Positions 1 to 9,834 of a stretch of 64,000 bases of DNA are shown here, one piece after another. The first letter of the stretch is position 1; each line of letters begins with the position of its first letter. The notes beneath the pieces were generated by a model. The model was given only the letters and a program-made list of their open reading frames with translations, did no database searches and was not told the DNA's origin. The DNA comes from Polychytrium aggregatum (taxonomy: Eukaryota > Chytridiomycota > Chytridiomycetes > Polychytriales): NCBI RefSeq assembly GCF_025602895.1, contig NW_026516366.1:18573-82572 (forward strand), read 5' to 3'. Position numbers and translations under genes: made by a program.

Positions 1-448
1 AGCTATGAGCAGAATACACCCGGACAAGAACACAGCCCCCTCCCTCTCGGCCAGCCATGGAGGTGGGGACTGAGGCAAAGAGGGAAAGACCGGGGCAGAG
101 TGGATATCACAGCATGAATGCACCCTTGGATGAAGACCCGAGGGACGGGGCCAACGCCCGGTGGAAGGAGAACGTGCTGGCCGGGGTGTTCGGCCGCGCT
201 GAATGACAGCCTCGACAACCCCATCCCACTCCGTTGCATCCCATTGCATCGGCAGGACTTACCGGGAGGCAGGGCCTTTTGGCCAGAGGGCTTGCTGTCC
301 ATCGGGCTGGCAACGGCAATCGAAAATATGGATGAGGCGGGCGGGCTTGGACAGAGAAGGGGCCGGAAGCCGCAAGATATACCACGGCAGTGAAGGGGGT
401 GGGGGCGAGAAAGCGAACTGCGATCAAGCGGCGGCTGGGCAGCAGGAA

Positions 449-477
449 GACAGACAGACAGACAGACAGACAGACAG
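449..477. repeat. (GACA)n microsatellite
   Basis: About seven tandem copies of the tetranucleotide GACA, read directly. It lies in intergenic DNA and has no visible link to a gene. Confidence 0.9.
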
Positions 478-1000
478 TCAGACAGTCGGCGAGCACAGGC
501 AGCACAACAGGACTGACCTGTGTGGCGACTGTGGCAACAGTTGATTAGCAGCGGCTGGTGGCAAATGCCGTTGATTCGACTTGTGTTGCTGGCAAGAGCT
601 GTCGACAAGAAATCGTTGATGGTCGGGCTGGAGCAGGGTCGAGGACGACCTTGGAAGAAAGCCTGAGGCGCAGATGGGATTGGGTGCACCGGCGCAAGAT
701 CAGACCGTCCCGCAAAAAGTAAGAGCGGCAAAAATGCGGCAGACCCAAGTACTTGAGGACAGGCGTGCGAACGCTGGGCCGGGAAGAACGGAGCAGCAGC
801 AAGGAGTTCCGAGCCCTTATAGTCGAGCGACCAGGCCAGGACGGTGGTGGGGCGCCAACAAGCGCGACAGGAACGGGATGGGGACGGAGGAATGGAGAGC
901 GGGAGTGGATGGATGGAGAGGAGCCAGGACGGGACGAGAATAGCACATGGATAAGGAACAGGCCAAGAACAGCCAAGAGCAGCCAAGAATGGGATAGGGA

Positions 1001-1066
1001 CACAATAGCAGCAGGACAGGAACACAATAGCAGCAGGACAGGGACACAATAGCAGCAGGACAGGAA
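1001..1066. repeat. 22-bp tandem repeat, 3 copies
   Basis: Three near-identical 22-bp units begin at 1001, 1023 and 1045. Each contains the core cacaatagcagcaggacagg. The repeat creates an artefactual hydrophobic minus-strand frame. Confidence 0.85.
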
Positions 1067-1422
1067 CAGCGGCAGGACAAGAATAGGCCAAACATCGCAC
1101 ATCCACAGCATCTCAACACACCCGAAAGTTGCAGAGACAGGATGGCACCGACGCGTACACAGCCTCGGCGTCCGTCACACAGCCTTGCGTTTGTGTCTCG
1201 CCCTGTGTGCAACCCTGCTGTGTTGCTGCTTTCGACACACAGCCCACTGTTCCGTGTGGCGATCCAGTTCCGTGTCGCTGCCCGGTTCTGTGCACTTTTT
1301 TTTTTGGCCGTGCATGATTTCGCTGCTCGATCGCATCGGCCAAGGCGGCTTGGTTTCCATCGCCGGCCCCATCCCCATTGTCGCCGTCGCCGTCGTCGTC
1401 GTTCGTCACCGCCTCAGCAGCC

Positions 1423-1986
1423 ATGGCAGCCACCGCAGAGCTCTCCGATTTCGACCACGAGGAGTTTGTCACTTGCGCCCGCTACGGCGAGCTCGACGAG
1501 CTGCAACAGCTCGTCAGCGCCTACCTCGACCAGCATCCCACCGACCCCGATCATCTGCCGGCCCTGAAGCGCTCGCTCTTTACTGTCAAGAACGCCTCGG
1601 GCCACACCGCCCTGCACATGGCCGCTGCCAACGGCCAGCACGATATCCTCGCCTTCCTCCTGCCGTCCCTCACCCGCGACGACGTCAACATCACCAACAA
1701 CGAGGGCTCCTCCGCCCTGCACTGGGCCTCGGTCAACGGCAAGCTGGACTGTGTCGAACTGCTGCTCAAGTTTGGCGCCGATGCCACCCTCAAGAACCAC
1801 GCCGGCAAAAGCTCCATCACCGTCGCCTCGCAGCAGGACCACCTCGATGTTGCCACCGCCCTCCTCAAGAGCTTCGACCCCGAAGATGACGATGAAGACA
1901 AGGAGGTCGATGCCGGCGACGAGGACTTCCCCGAGGACGAGACCGACTTTGTCATCCGGGCTGGCGAAACCGATGACGCCAACTGA
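1423..1986 (+). CDS. Ankyrin-repeat protein, Yar1-like
   Basis: Single-exon gene of 187 residues. The start is the ATG at 1423 in a strong context (gcagccATGG); the open frame extends upstream but only from a TTG. Residues about 8-60 form a helical N-terminus (DFDHEEFVTCARYGELDELQ). Two clear ankyrin repeats follow (GHTALHMAAANGQHDI and GSSALHWASVNGKLDCVELL), then a weaker third. The tail is very acidic (DPEDDDEDKEVDAGDEDFPEDE). The length (about 200 residues), repeat number and acidic tail resemble yeast Yar1, a chaperone that escorts ribosomal protein Rps3 to the nucleus. Assignment to Yar1 is inference from architecture; a generic ankyrin protein is the alternative. Confidence 0.75.
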   Translation: MAATAELSDFDHEEFVTCARYGELDELQQLVSAYLDQHPTDPDHLPALKRSLFTVKNASGHTALHMAAANGQHDILAFLLPSLTRDDVNITNNEGSSALHWASVNGKLDCVELLLKFGADATLKNHAGKSSITVASQQDHLDVATALLKSFDPEDDDEDKEVDAGDEDFPEDETDFVIRAGETDDAN

Positions 1987-2540
1987 TCGAGCCGCCTCTC
2001 CAGCGTCGTTGGCCGCAGCCCATCCCACACTTCTCTTGCCGCACCGTGTCGACCATGGGACGCCCGGTGTGTCGGACCCTCCTGGAGCAGCGATCGGCTA
2101 AAAACCGACCTCGAGCGGCCTGGGGGGGGGGAGCCTTTGACAGTGCTGATCCGTGCTGACATGGCCGCTGATCCCCAAGATCGAACCGACCGATCGAATC
2201 CGCGCCTCACAGGGCCTCATCCAGCAGCCCTGTTCTCCCGCATCCCTATTCACCTGCCCCACACATCCTGCCTACCCGGCTGTCCGCCTGCATCCCAGCT
2301 GGTTGTAAATCGCCAATACATTCGTCATTGCAATCGTGAACGCTCGGCATCCATCCGTTCGCTTTGTTGTGCGATGGACTGGCCGTGGCGCAGCACATGT
2401 GACCGCCACATGACTGCGATCCAACCCAGCCCCAAATCCAGCACCCAGATCGACTCGGCTCACATCGCATCGCGGCACATCCACAGATCCGATCGTCCCC
2501 AGACACGGCACAGAGATATCGCAACCCAGCCAAGGACGCC
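1987..2540. other. Intergenic region, nothing recognised
   Basis: Between the ankyrin gene and the tentative small gene. It has a G-run near 2122-2131 but no gene, RNA or repeat that I can support. Confidence 0.5.
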
Positions 2541-2938
2541 ATGTCCCGACCATCCGCAAAAGCGTTCCGGCCGTCGTTCTCCCGGTCGTCGGCCAAGCGC
2601 TCCGCCGCACCGACAGCTCGTCCGGGATTCTCGGCCTCGTCGACAGCCCGGCCACACGCCTCGTCTCCCAGATCGTTCGCTTCAATGCCGTCACAGGCTC
2701 CATCGCCCACAGCAAGCCTTGGTGCCAATTCACTGCCGAGCAGCCTGATGACAGTAGGTCACCGGGCACGCACGTGCATGCCATAAGGCTGCAGAGCAAG
2801 TGCTAACATCTTTGCCACGTTGTGAATCTTGACCCTCCCCCCTCCCAGAAACCCGAGTCGCTCTCAGTCTTGCTGGCTACCGGTCGGCTCGGTGCCGTGG
2901 AGCTGGCCTGGTCGCTCGTTGTCGACGACGATTGCTAA
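2541..2938 (+). CDS. Possible small two-exon gene of unknown function
   Basis: Tentative model: exon 1 2541-2755 (ATG in context gacgccATG) and exon 2 2849-2938. Splice signals are plausible: donor ACA|GTAGGT, branch-like gctaac near 2800, and a pyrimidine-rich acceptor ctcccccctcccag. Exon 2 reads KPESLSVLLATGRLGAVELA then WSLVVDDDC and stop, which looks like genuine protein. Exon 1 in this frame is low-complexity Ser/Pro/Ala. A second frame across the same DNA (GILGLVDSPATRLVSQIVRF) looks more protein-like but has no nearby ATG and does not splice in phase to exon 2. No family recognised. Confidence 0.3.
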
Positions 2939-3274
2939 TGCCGGCTGAGTCTACTGTCCGTATGCTCCGGCCATTCCGGCTACATCCGCGCATCTGCGCT
3001 GCGTCCTTGCCGCTATCGGTCGAGGCCAACTACCCTGATCCCTCAATCGATCCATCACCACAAGCCCTATGCCTCAGCGGCCGCTGACCTGGCCCTCCAA
3101 TACAGCTCCTCCTCGAAACATTGTGCAACTCTTTATCACTCTCCTGAGCGGCCATTTACAGGACCACAGTGATCATTCAACGAAGAACACAGCCGTCGGT
3201 CGCTCTGGTGGATGCAGGAGTCACTGACTAACAACAGATCCCACGCCCACATTCAAGAGTAGTGTCGCTTGGCT
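2939..3274. other. Intergenic region, nothing recognised
   Basis: Downstream of the tentative small gene and downstream of the minus-strand TMEM237-like gene, so a convergent 3' region. No supported feature. Confidence 0.5.
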
Positions 3275-6012
3275 TTAGGCTGCTTGTGGCGCACTGAAAA
3301 GCATCTGCGATTTTGCCACGTCTCCAGCGACTCCAACGAGATTGCGTGTGCGCAAGATCCGCACTTGATCCAGCGGATCGTCGGGCCGATCCTCAGGTGG
3401 TGTCGGATTGATTCGGTGCCCGTCGGGTCGATCGGGCTCCTCGCGAATCCGGGCCAGTGTCAGCTCCGGTGAATTGTCGAGGCGATAGGACCATTCGAGA
3501 TGGCGATGGATACCGTAGACGATCGCAGCAAGCAGCGCGCCGATTCCCTGGAGGAAGTGCAGCACTTTCCAGCGGCTCAGCTCCGAGGCGAGACTGAACG
3601 GCCCACTTGGCAGCGGCTGATCGGCAACCCTGAAGGCGGCAGCGCAGGGCATCGGCCGAGTCTCAGCGAAGGCAGCAAATTCCCGCATCGGACACAGCAT
3701 TGGGCGTTCATCCCACGAGCGAACGGGCGCAGTTACTTGCTCACCATGTCGATATGTCCCCAAAGAGTGCGTTGATTTGGCCTTCCGAGAATCGATCATC
3801 GCTTGATATCACGAGCAGCGATGCCAAAATCAACACAATCGAGACTACGGTGCATCGACAAGAATGGTAGCTCCAGTCAGCCATGTGAGCTGCATAAGAG
3901 CAACACCGTTGCACCAGGCAATGCAGAACTGACCAGCACCATCCATCCCCACCCAGCACTTCCCTCCCTCCCCCCGACTTGGCTCAATCCGGTTCAGTCC
4001 AATCCGGTCCATTACATCGGCACTAACCTGTTGCAAAGGCAATCTTAGTCCAGATCCATATGCGCTCGCTGCGCGACCACCAGTTCTTGCCGTTCCGCTT
4101 GCGGATCCAATGTCGCTCCGGTATGCCGGACGCAGCGTCTTTCTCCTGCTTCAGAACCAGCCGACCCAGGAGCTCGTCCAGTACCAGCATCCCCACCAGG
4201 ACGCAAAAAGTATGTGTGAGCTTCGACAGGGAGTCGGCCACCGGCGAGTACAGCTGCAGAAAGCTGACCGCCTGGGTTATTGACGAGCCCGAGCCTACAC
4301 TCGGGAACAGAACCAAGATGGCGAGGCCTAGACCGCCAAAGAGGCCAAGGATGACTTGCATGACTGAGTGGACGATGGCTTCGGTGCCCTGGAAGCAGAC
4401 CAAGTGGGATTCGGTCAGTGACCTGTCGACAGAGCCTCCGCCAGTATCCCACAGCACCGCCATCCCTCTGCCCCAATCGACCGAGTATCCGGCGGGGGCG
4501 TCCACCATGATCACCTACATTCGCAAACGCAATCAGGGCATTCTCCTCCAGTTCGTCCATCTTGGGCTTGTCTTGGTTGTCCAGGACAATGTCCCCAGGA
4601 TACAAGCGGCGAAACTTGCCGCTCTCTGACGAGGATGAAACGGTTTACAGTCATCAGCCAGCAATCAGCAAGAGCGATCAGCCGGAAACCGTGGGGACCA
4701 TGGGAGCCACAGCCATCTCCACGCACAGGTCGAGATGCAGACCCGAAATGCAGGCTCGGAATGGCGACCCACCTTCCACAAAGACGACCCCGACATCGCC
4801 TCGACCAATCGTCTCGGCTTTACCGCTGACGGCAAGATTCCCAATCGACGAGGGGGTCTGAGGTGAGCTGTTCTGTGCGTTCAAGACATCCCGGCTCGAG
4901 ATTGCCGATGCCTCCGAGCGCAGATTATCCGGGTGATAGAGGTCGGAGACTTGAACCACCACGACCTCCTCTGGGAATCGGTGAAGGGTCAGAGCTGGCC
5001 CGTATGCCGATTTATGATCCCGCCGATGTATGCAGCCAGTTCGCTACCATAAAGCGCTCTCATGGTGTATGTGGCAACGACCAAGCATCGGGAGCCAAGT
5101 ACCTGTGTTGGGACTCTTGATTTCGATGGGCTTCAAGTCACTCTTCTTCTTGCGGCCTGCGACGCGGAGAGAAACCGGGACCAGCACAGCGTCAACGATC
5201 TCTCGGGATTCGGTTGGCCAAAGCAGCGATAGCATCGGCGTTCCTTAACCTCATCTGGATACAGGGACCCCACCTCTGTTGGCCATGCGTGACGGGTGTT
5301 AGTGGGAATGGCGTCGGTGGCTTGAACCCTCGACAAACTGGCAGCACTCATTCCTGGTGTCCCACCTGACATCGCGGCTGGAGCCTCGTCGGACATCATC
5401 GTCGCTTTGAAGAGCTGTCCGGCTGCCTTTGAGCTGGACAAAGTATCGGCTGCCAAGACTTGTCTTGGGTGCTTCCTGCTCTGACTCGTTACGTGTGGCA
5501 CTCGACGAGCGCGAGTCCCGCTGTGAGCGGTCTACAAGGGCCGAAGAGCCCAGCAGTGCCTGCGATCCAAAGTCAGCATCCGACCATATTTCGCTCTGGA
5601 AAGCAGACGGGTGCCTTGGCTTCGACGGCAGTTCGTCTGACGATGCCTGCCCCGGTCGCTGCGTGGGAGCGCGAGCAGGAGGCTTGGACGGAGTTGCAGC
5701 CCTCGGAGTGGGCGGATTCGAGTGCGATGCCGCCGTGCCTGTCGCAGTGCCTGTCGCAGGCTTTGGCAACGGCGCTGCTACTGCGCCCGTTTGTCCAGCT
5801 TCATGCAGTTGGACTTGTCTCGGGGCTGTCGTCTGGGAGTCGCCAGGCTGTCGGTCGCGGCTGGCCTCTCGCGAAGATGACCGAGAAGCCGAGCGCGCCC
5901 GGCTGTTGGAGCGGCTGTTGGAGCGGCTGTTGGAGCGGCTGTTGGAGCGGCTGGCGTCTCTGTGTCGGGAATCATCTACGGACGGATCCGGAAGGGCCGC
6001 TGCCGAGCGCAT
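3275..6012 (-). CDS. TMEM237-like tetraspan ciliary transition-zone protein
   Basis: Multi-exon minus-strand gene. Well-supported 3' exons, in transcript order: about 5103-5205, 4773-4970, 4519-4625, 4028-4388, 3593-?3889 region (an exon starting at 3889 and ending near a GTGAGC donor about 3740), then 3275-3593; all joins keep phase. The order resembles animal TMEM237: a Ser/Arg-rich charged N-terminus with SNSR repeats, a basic KKKSDLKPIEIK block, the conserved GDVGVVFVEESGKFRRLYPG segment, then four hydrophobic spans (VHSVMQVILGLFGGLGLAIL; a second starting FCVLVGMLVL; TVVSIVLILASLLVI; LHFLQGIGALLAAIVYGI). TMEM237 acts at the ciliary transition zone with TMEM proteins and RPGRIP1L. The 5' end is unresolved: frames change between about 5200 and 5500, and the Ser/Arg exon may start at the ATG at 6012 or upstream. 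Confidence 0.7.
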
Positions 6013-6819
6013 GTTGATGGGCGTGGACGATCGCGAGTTGTCGGACGACGACGCTGGCCGAATGTCGCTCCTCGATCCCCGGCCAGACAAAGCCCCCGAG
6101 GCTGGGTCGCGGCGATTTCCCGTATGGCCCGTCACGCTTCTTGCCCCGCTCCGAGAGCGTGCTGCTCCAGTTACCGCCGGATTGCGGGCGAGCCAAGCCG
6201 AAAAGATCGATTTAAAGTTAGAGCTGCATTTCAATGCTCAGTGGTGCCTCGTATGGGCTCAGATGGGAACTTTGTCCTAGGCGGCTCTAGTGTGTCCGCG
6301 CTCATCATCGAGTGTCTTGCATCTCACGTTCGGAGCTCCATGGCATGCGATCCATCCAGACGCTGTGAAATGCATCGACCTGTCGCCAGCACCCCGAGCG
6401 CTCAATTGAACCCCTGTCCCATGCCTGCATTCCACTGCCTCGCACGCCAGAACCCTCCAATCCATCGGACCATCGCGTACCTGTTCGTTCGCTGTGGTCC
6501 GACATGGCTACGGAAATGAAGACCATGTCCGGAGCGTTGCTGATATCGATAGCGGTCACAAGCACGGCCAGACTGAGCTCGATCCCAGGCGAGAATCTGC
6601 GCGCCCACTCGAGGGTCGGAGGCACTCCCACGGACGAACCCGCCATGGCCCGCACCAAACCTGCAGACCACACACACACACACACACGCATCGGATTCAG
6701 ACTCCGACACGCGCAGCAGGACGTCACGCGGATATCACGGGTCTTGAATCTGTCGGCAGCAAACCGCCACCAACCCAACAGCCCCCCTCTTGCCTGCCTC
6801 GCGCCGCCAGCTGTCTCTG
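6013..6819. other. Divergent intergenic region with CA repeat
   Basis: Lies between the minus-strand TMEM237-like gene and the plus-strand Sel1 gene, so it should carry both promoters. It includes a (CA)n tract at about 6669-6687. The first part may hold an upstream exon of the TMEM237-like gene. No other feature seen. Confidence 0.5.
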
Positions 6820-8253
6820 ATGGGCAACTCTCTGATCTGCAGCCGACCACCGATGCAGACTCTCTCCAGCCCGCCGCAGGCCGAGCACACAGCTATCCAA
6901 AACCCGGTCCAGCTTCCAACTCCCCTCCCGTCAATGTCCTCGTCCAGCCACAAGCCAGACGCCGTTTCCTCGCAGAGCGCATTTGCCAGTCTGCACTCAG
7001 AGGCGCTCTCCGGCAACTGCACAGCCCAGTTCCGGCTTGGGCTCCTCTACGACTTGGGCACCCTAAGCGATCAGCCAGAGCTGACAGTCGGCAGCGATCC
7101 CGCACACGCCAACTATTGGTATCTGCTGGCCGCCAAACAAAATCACATTGGCGCCCAGTATAACCTCGCGCTCAACTACCAGAACGGAGCGGGCTGCAGC
7201 AAGAACCTGGTAAAGGCTTCAAAGTGGTTTCTGAAGGCCGCAAAACTGGGCTGCGTGGATGCCCAGGTCAACATTGCCAACTACTACCGGCGAGGATGGG
7301 GCAGGTGTTGCCAGGACAACGTCGCTTCCATGGCGTGGTTCCTCCTGGCTGCCCAGAACGGCGATGCTACGGCCCAGTTTATCCTGGCCCAAGCGTACCA
7401 GCACGGCAAAGGCGGCCTCGCCATCGATCTCATTGAGGCCCACAACTGGTGCCAGCGTGCTGCCGATCAAGGCCATCAGCCCGCAAGCCTGTATCTCGAG
7501 CGGCTTGACCAGGACCCAAACGGCGAGGCAACCGACGCTGCCCATGACCAACATGAGCCAGAGGACGACTGCGAGTCGTCAAGTGATTCTGAGATAGCTT
7601 CAGCCGCGAAAGCGTACGGTATGTTGCCCAATGAGTCACCGTCGCAAGATGGGTTGAAACCCGGCCATCCCGGGTCGACTCACCGTTGCGACAAATATCT
7701 GAACCAGAGTCTGTGTCTTGCAGGATACACAGGGCCGATGATCCCGCTCCAGGGTAATCGGAGCGATGAGGCGGCACTGGCGACTTCGGGTTCAAACCAG
7801 TCGTCCTCGCTGTCGGATAGCGCTACCGCTCTCCAGAAGACTGGATTTGTTACGCCATCGTCTAAGGCCCTGCGGGCCAAGGCCGCACGCCACACACAAT
7901 CGACACCAACCATCTCCAGCACCAGGCAGGAGGACGCCGCGCATGCAGACCCCTGCTCTCACAAGAATCATAGGTCGAAGCGCAAGTCGATCGAGCGCAG
8001 CCAAAGCACCGCGGATGCCGAAGATGAGGCCAAGGAAAACCTGTCACCAGCCAAGAAGTCGGCACCGACACCGACTCGCCGTCGCGAGAGCAAAAGTCCG
8101 GCTGTCTCGACCGTCGAGAGGGTCAAGCAAGGAGACTGGGACAACGTGTCGGTCGAGATCGTCATCAGAGATAGCACTCTTGGAGCACGACACAAATCGG
8201 TGAGCCGAGCGGGGGAGAGTGAGCCAGGATTGGCAGCGTTGCGCTGTTGTTGA
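6820..8253 (+). CDS. Sel1-repeat (SLR) protein
   Basis: ATG at 6820 (MGNSLICSR); upstream the frame opens only with a TTG. After a Ser/Pro-rich leader, four Sel1-like repeats occur at about residues 60-215 with the usual AQ..LA..Y..G pattern (AQFRLGLLYDLG, AQYNLALNYQNGAGCSKN, AQVNIANYYRRG, AQFILAQAYQHGKGG). A disordered Ser/Lys-rich tail follows (KENLSPAKKSAPTPTRRR). Sel1 repeats are scaffolds; fungal examples include activators of chitin synthase. A probable intron lies at 7619-7723: GTATGT to TTGCAG, 105 nt, a multiple of three, so retention keeps the frame. A second candidate intron (GTGAGC near 8198 to CGACAG near 8269) would replace the C-terminus and extend the frame to about 8629. Confidence 0.75.
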   Translation: MGNSLICSRPPMQTLSSPPQAEHTAIQNPVQLPTPLPSMSSSSHKPDAVSSQSAFASLHSEALSGNCTAQFRLGLLYDLGTLSDQPELTVGSDPAHANYWYLLAAKQNHIGAQYNLALNYQNGAGCSKNLVKASKWFLKAAKLGCVDAQVNIANYYRRGWGRCCQDNVASMAWFLLAAQNGDATAQFILAQAYQHGKGGLAIDLIEAHNWCQRAADQGHQPASLYLERLDQDPNGEATDAAHDQHEPEDDCESSSDSEIASAAKAYGMLPNESPSQDGLKPGHPGSTHRCDKYLNQSLCLAGYTGPMIPLQGNRSDEAALATSGSNQSSSLSDSATALQKTGFVTPSSKALRAKAARHTQSTPTISSTRQEDAAHADPCSHKNHRSKRKSIERSQSTADAEDEAKENLSPAKKSAPTPTRRRESKSPAVSTVERVKQGDWDNVSVEIVIRDSTLGARHKSVSRAGESEPGLAALRCC

Positions 8254-8732
8254 CGAGCCATCTCGACAGAGTGCGGGCTACTGCATAAGACACAGAGGGT
8301 CTGGAACCCTGAGCCAAGTGGGAGCAGCGTCCAGATCGGCGACGCATGTCGTAATGCACACAACTGACCCAGGCATTCCCCGACACAGCGTAAATCAGCA
8401 GCACGAACCGGCGATGATGACCCAGACCTCTGAGCATAATCTGGGCGATCTGTCGGAAGCCCGATGGCGCATCCATCAAGCCAGAGGGTTTGAATTGTTT
8501 CCTCTTTCTTCCCCCCCCCCAAGTGGTATCAGTTTTGCGCTTGCGAATATCCTTTCTTCCTTTTTCTCGAGCAAATACGGGCCAATCCCGCAATACCCAG
8601 TGCCTCCTTTGCCGTACGTCAGCGGCTGAATGGGAGAGGCTGGGTTGGCAGGGGGAGCAAACTTGATTGAGCATTGAACATCGACCGCACACACACACAG
8701 GTTGGCCAAATCACGCTTGGGACTGAGACCAG
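8254..8732. other. 3' region of the Sel1 gene or alternative last exon
   Basis: If the GTGAGC/CGACAG intron is used, the Sel1 protein continues here in phase to a stop near 8629. Otherwise this is intergenic. A run of ten C at about 8511-8520 and a short CA tract at 8689-8699 are present. Confidence 0.4.
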
Positions 8733-8740
8733 CAAAAAAG
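8733..8740 (-). terminator. RNA polymerase III T-run terminator
   Basis: Six A on the plus strand (8734-8739) read as TTTTTT one base after the 3' end of the minus-strand tRNA, the standard Pol III stop. Confidence 0.8.
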
Positions 8741-8823
8741 TGACGAGAGTGGGATTCGAACCCACGCCTCCGGAGAGATCACGGCCTTAACGTGACGCCT
8801 TAGACCAACTCGGCCATCTCGCC
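8741..8823 (-). tRNA. tRNA-Leu (anticodon AAG)
   Basis: Intron-less 83-nt type II tRNA read on the minus strand. The acceptor stem GGCGAGA pairs with TCTCGTC (one G-T wobble) with discriminator A. The D-arm carries the GGCCGAGTTGGT pattern. The anticodon stem TCACG/CGTGA encloses loop TTAAGGC, giving anticodon AAG. There is a long variable arm, and the T-arm has GTGGGTTCGAATCCCAC, which also serves as the B box. Long variable arm plus discriminator A fit leucine. It decodes CUU, and CUC after A34-to-inosine editing. Confidence 0.95.
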
Positions 8824-9834
8824 TCGATGCCAGATCTATCCGCTCGCTACGTGGACATTGCTGCCTGACGAGACAGAGCGGTGACCGGTCAGCTGACCGG
8901 TCAATCATGTGACTGAACCAAAGTCCGCCCTTCCGACCCAGGTTCCGATGTGACCGCAAGAGCGAATCAGAGCGCGGCGCGGGTCGGGAACGAGACCGGG
9001 ACCGAATCATCGACAGGCGGATGTGACGAACAACCGGGGATGCCTCGAGGAGTGCCGAGAAAGAACATGGCAACAAATGGCAACTCCATGACAACAAATG
9101 GTAACTACATGGTAACAAATCATGCCAAATGGCAACTACATGGCAGCAAATCATACCAAATGGCAACTACATGGCAGCAAATCATGCCGAATGGCAACTA
9201 CATGGTAACAAATCATACCAAATGGCAACTGCATGCGATCGACATTTTAACACCCAGCTCGCCCAGCAAACATCCCAGAGATCATAACCCCGTTCACCTG
9301 TGTGCTTTGTCGTCGATCTCGCCACGATGGATTGCATTCCAGTTCCCATCGTCCACCGGTCCCGATCATCGCCAATGCCCCTCGACAGCGCCTGGGCACT
9401 CCCACAACGAACCCAACCTGTCCTCCCGTCCTCCAGGGCGCACGATCTCCCCCACGGCCAATCCGCGCGCGGATCGGTGCCGAGCGGACGGAGCGTTTGC
9501 CCGGCCGGGGAAGGGCGAGCGGCTCCTGCGCGATCGGTCCTTCCCCGCGGCCGTCGCCCGAGCCCGCTCTTCTTCCAGCCGCCTTCCTATCCATCGCCAT
9601 CGTCCTTCTCCCCTCTCCGCCATTCTCTTCCTGATCTCCAGGTGCGTCATCGCCAGTTGCTCTCGCTTCCATGTCGGCCCGGCTCGGCTCGGCTCGGCGC
9701 ATCAGGCTCCGACTTGATCTTGGCTGTCCGCTCCCTCGCCATCGAATCTGCCCGCTTGCCATCACATCCAGCATCGCTGCTGCCGGCCTCGGATTCAGTC
9801 GCCATCATAGACTCACACTCCTGCCATCAGCTCA
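8824..9834. other. Divergent upstream region with minisatellite
   Basis: Between the tRNA and HIBADH. The first part is GC-rich with a palindromic gaccggtcagctgaccggtc near 8882-8901. A 31-bp tandem repeat occupies 9066-9238. The last 300 bases are pyrimidine-rich and probably include the HIBADH leader. Confidence 0.5.
9066..9238. repeat. 31-bp tandem repeat, about 5.5 copies
   Basis: Units like aaatggcaactacatggcag then caaatcatacc recur with an exact 31-bp period: the CC before AAATGGCAAC lies at 9125, 9156, 9187 and 9218. Copies towards 9066 are more degraded. Confidence 0.9.

Larger units (their letters stand above)
1..1422. other. Leader/intergenic stretch with short repeats, no supported gene
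   Basis: No convincing gene precedes the ankyrin gene here. The long minus-strand frames are Pro/Leu/Cys-rich translations of purine-rich repeats. A GACA microsatellite lies near 449-477. A 22-bp unit containing cacaatagcagcaggacagg starts at 1001, 1023 and 1045. The stretch just before 1423 is pyrimidine-rich and is probably the 5' leader of the next gene. Confidence 0.6.

Noticed and set aside
3-1106. Long minus-strand frame of 367 codons at the window start
   Set aside because: Low-complexity Pro/Leu/Cys translation created by 22-bp and GACA repeats, opens with non-ATG codons, and matches no family.
5429-6280. Plus-strand 283-codon frame opposite the TMEM237-like Ser/Arg exon
   Set aside because: It is the complement of the SNSR-repeat exon; the minus strand continues in phase into conserved TMEM237-like exons and the plus strand does not.
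9066-9238. CRISPR-like regular spacing of direct repeats
   Set aside because: The whole 31-bp unit repeats, without unique spacers; it is a minisatellite in a eukaryotic genome.
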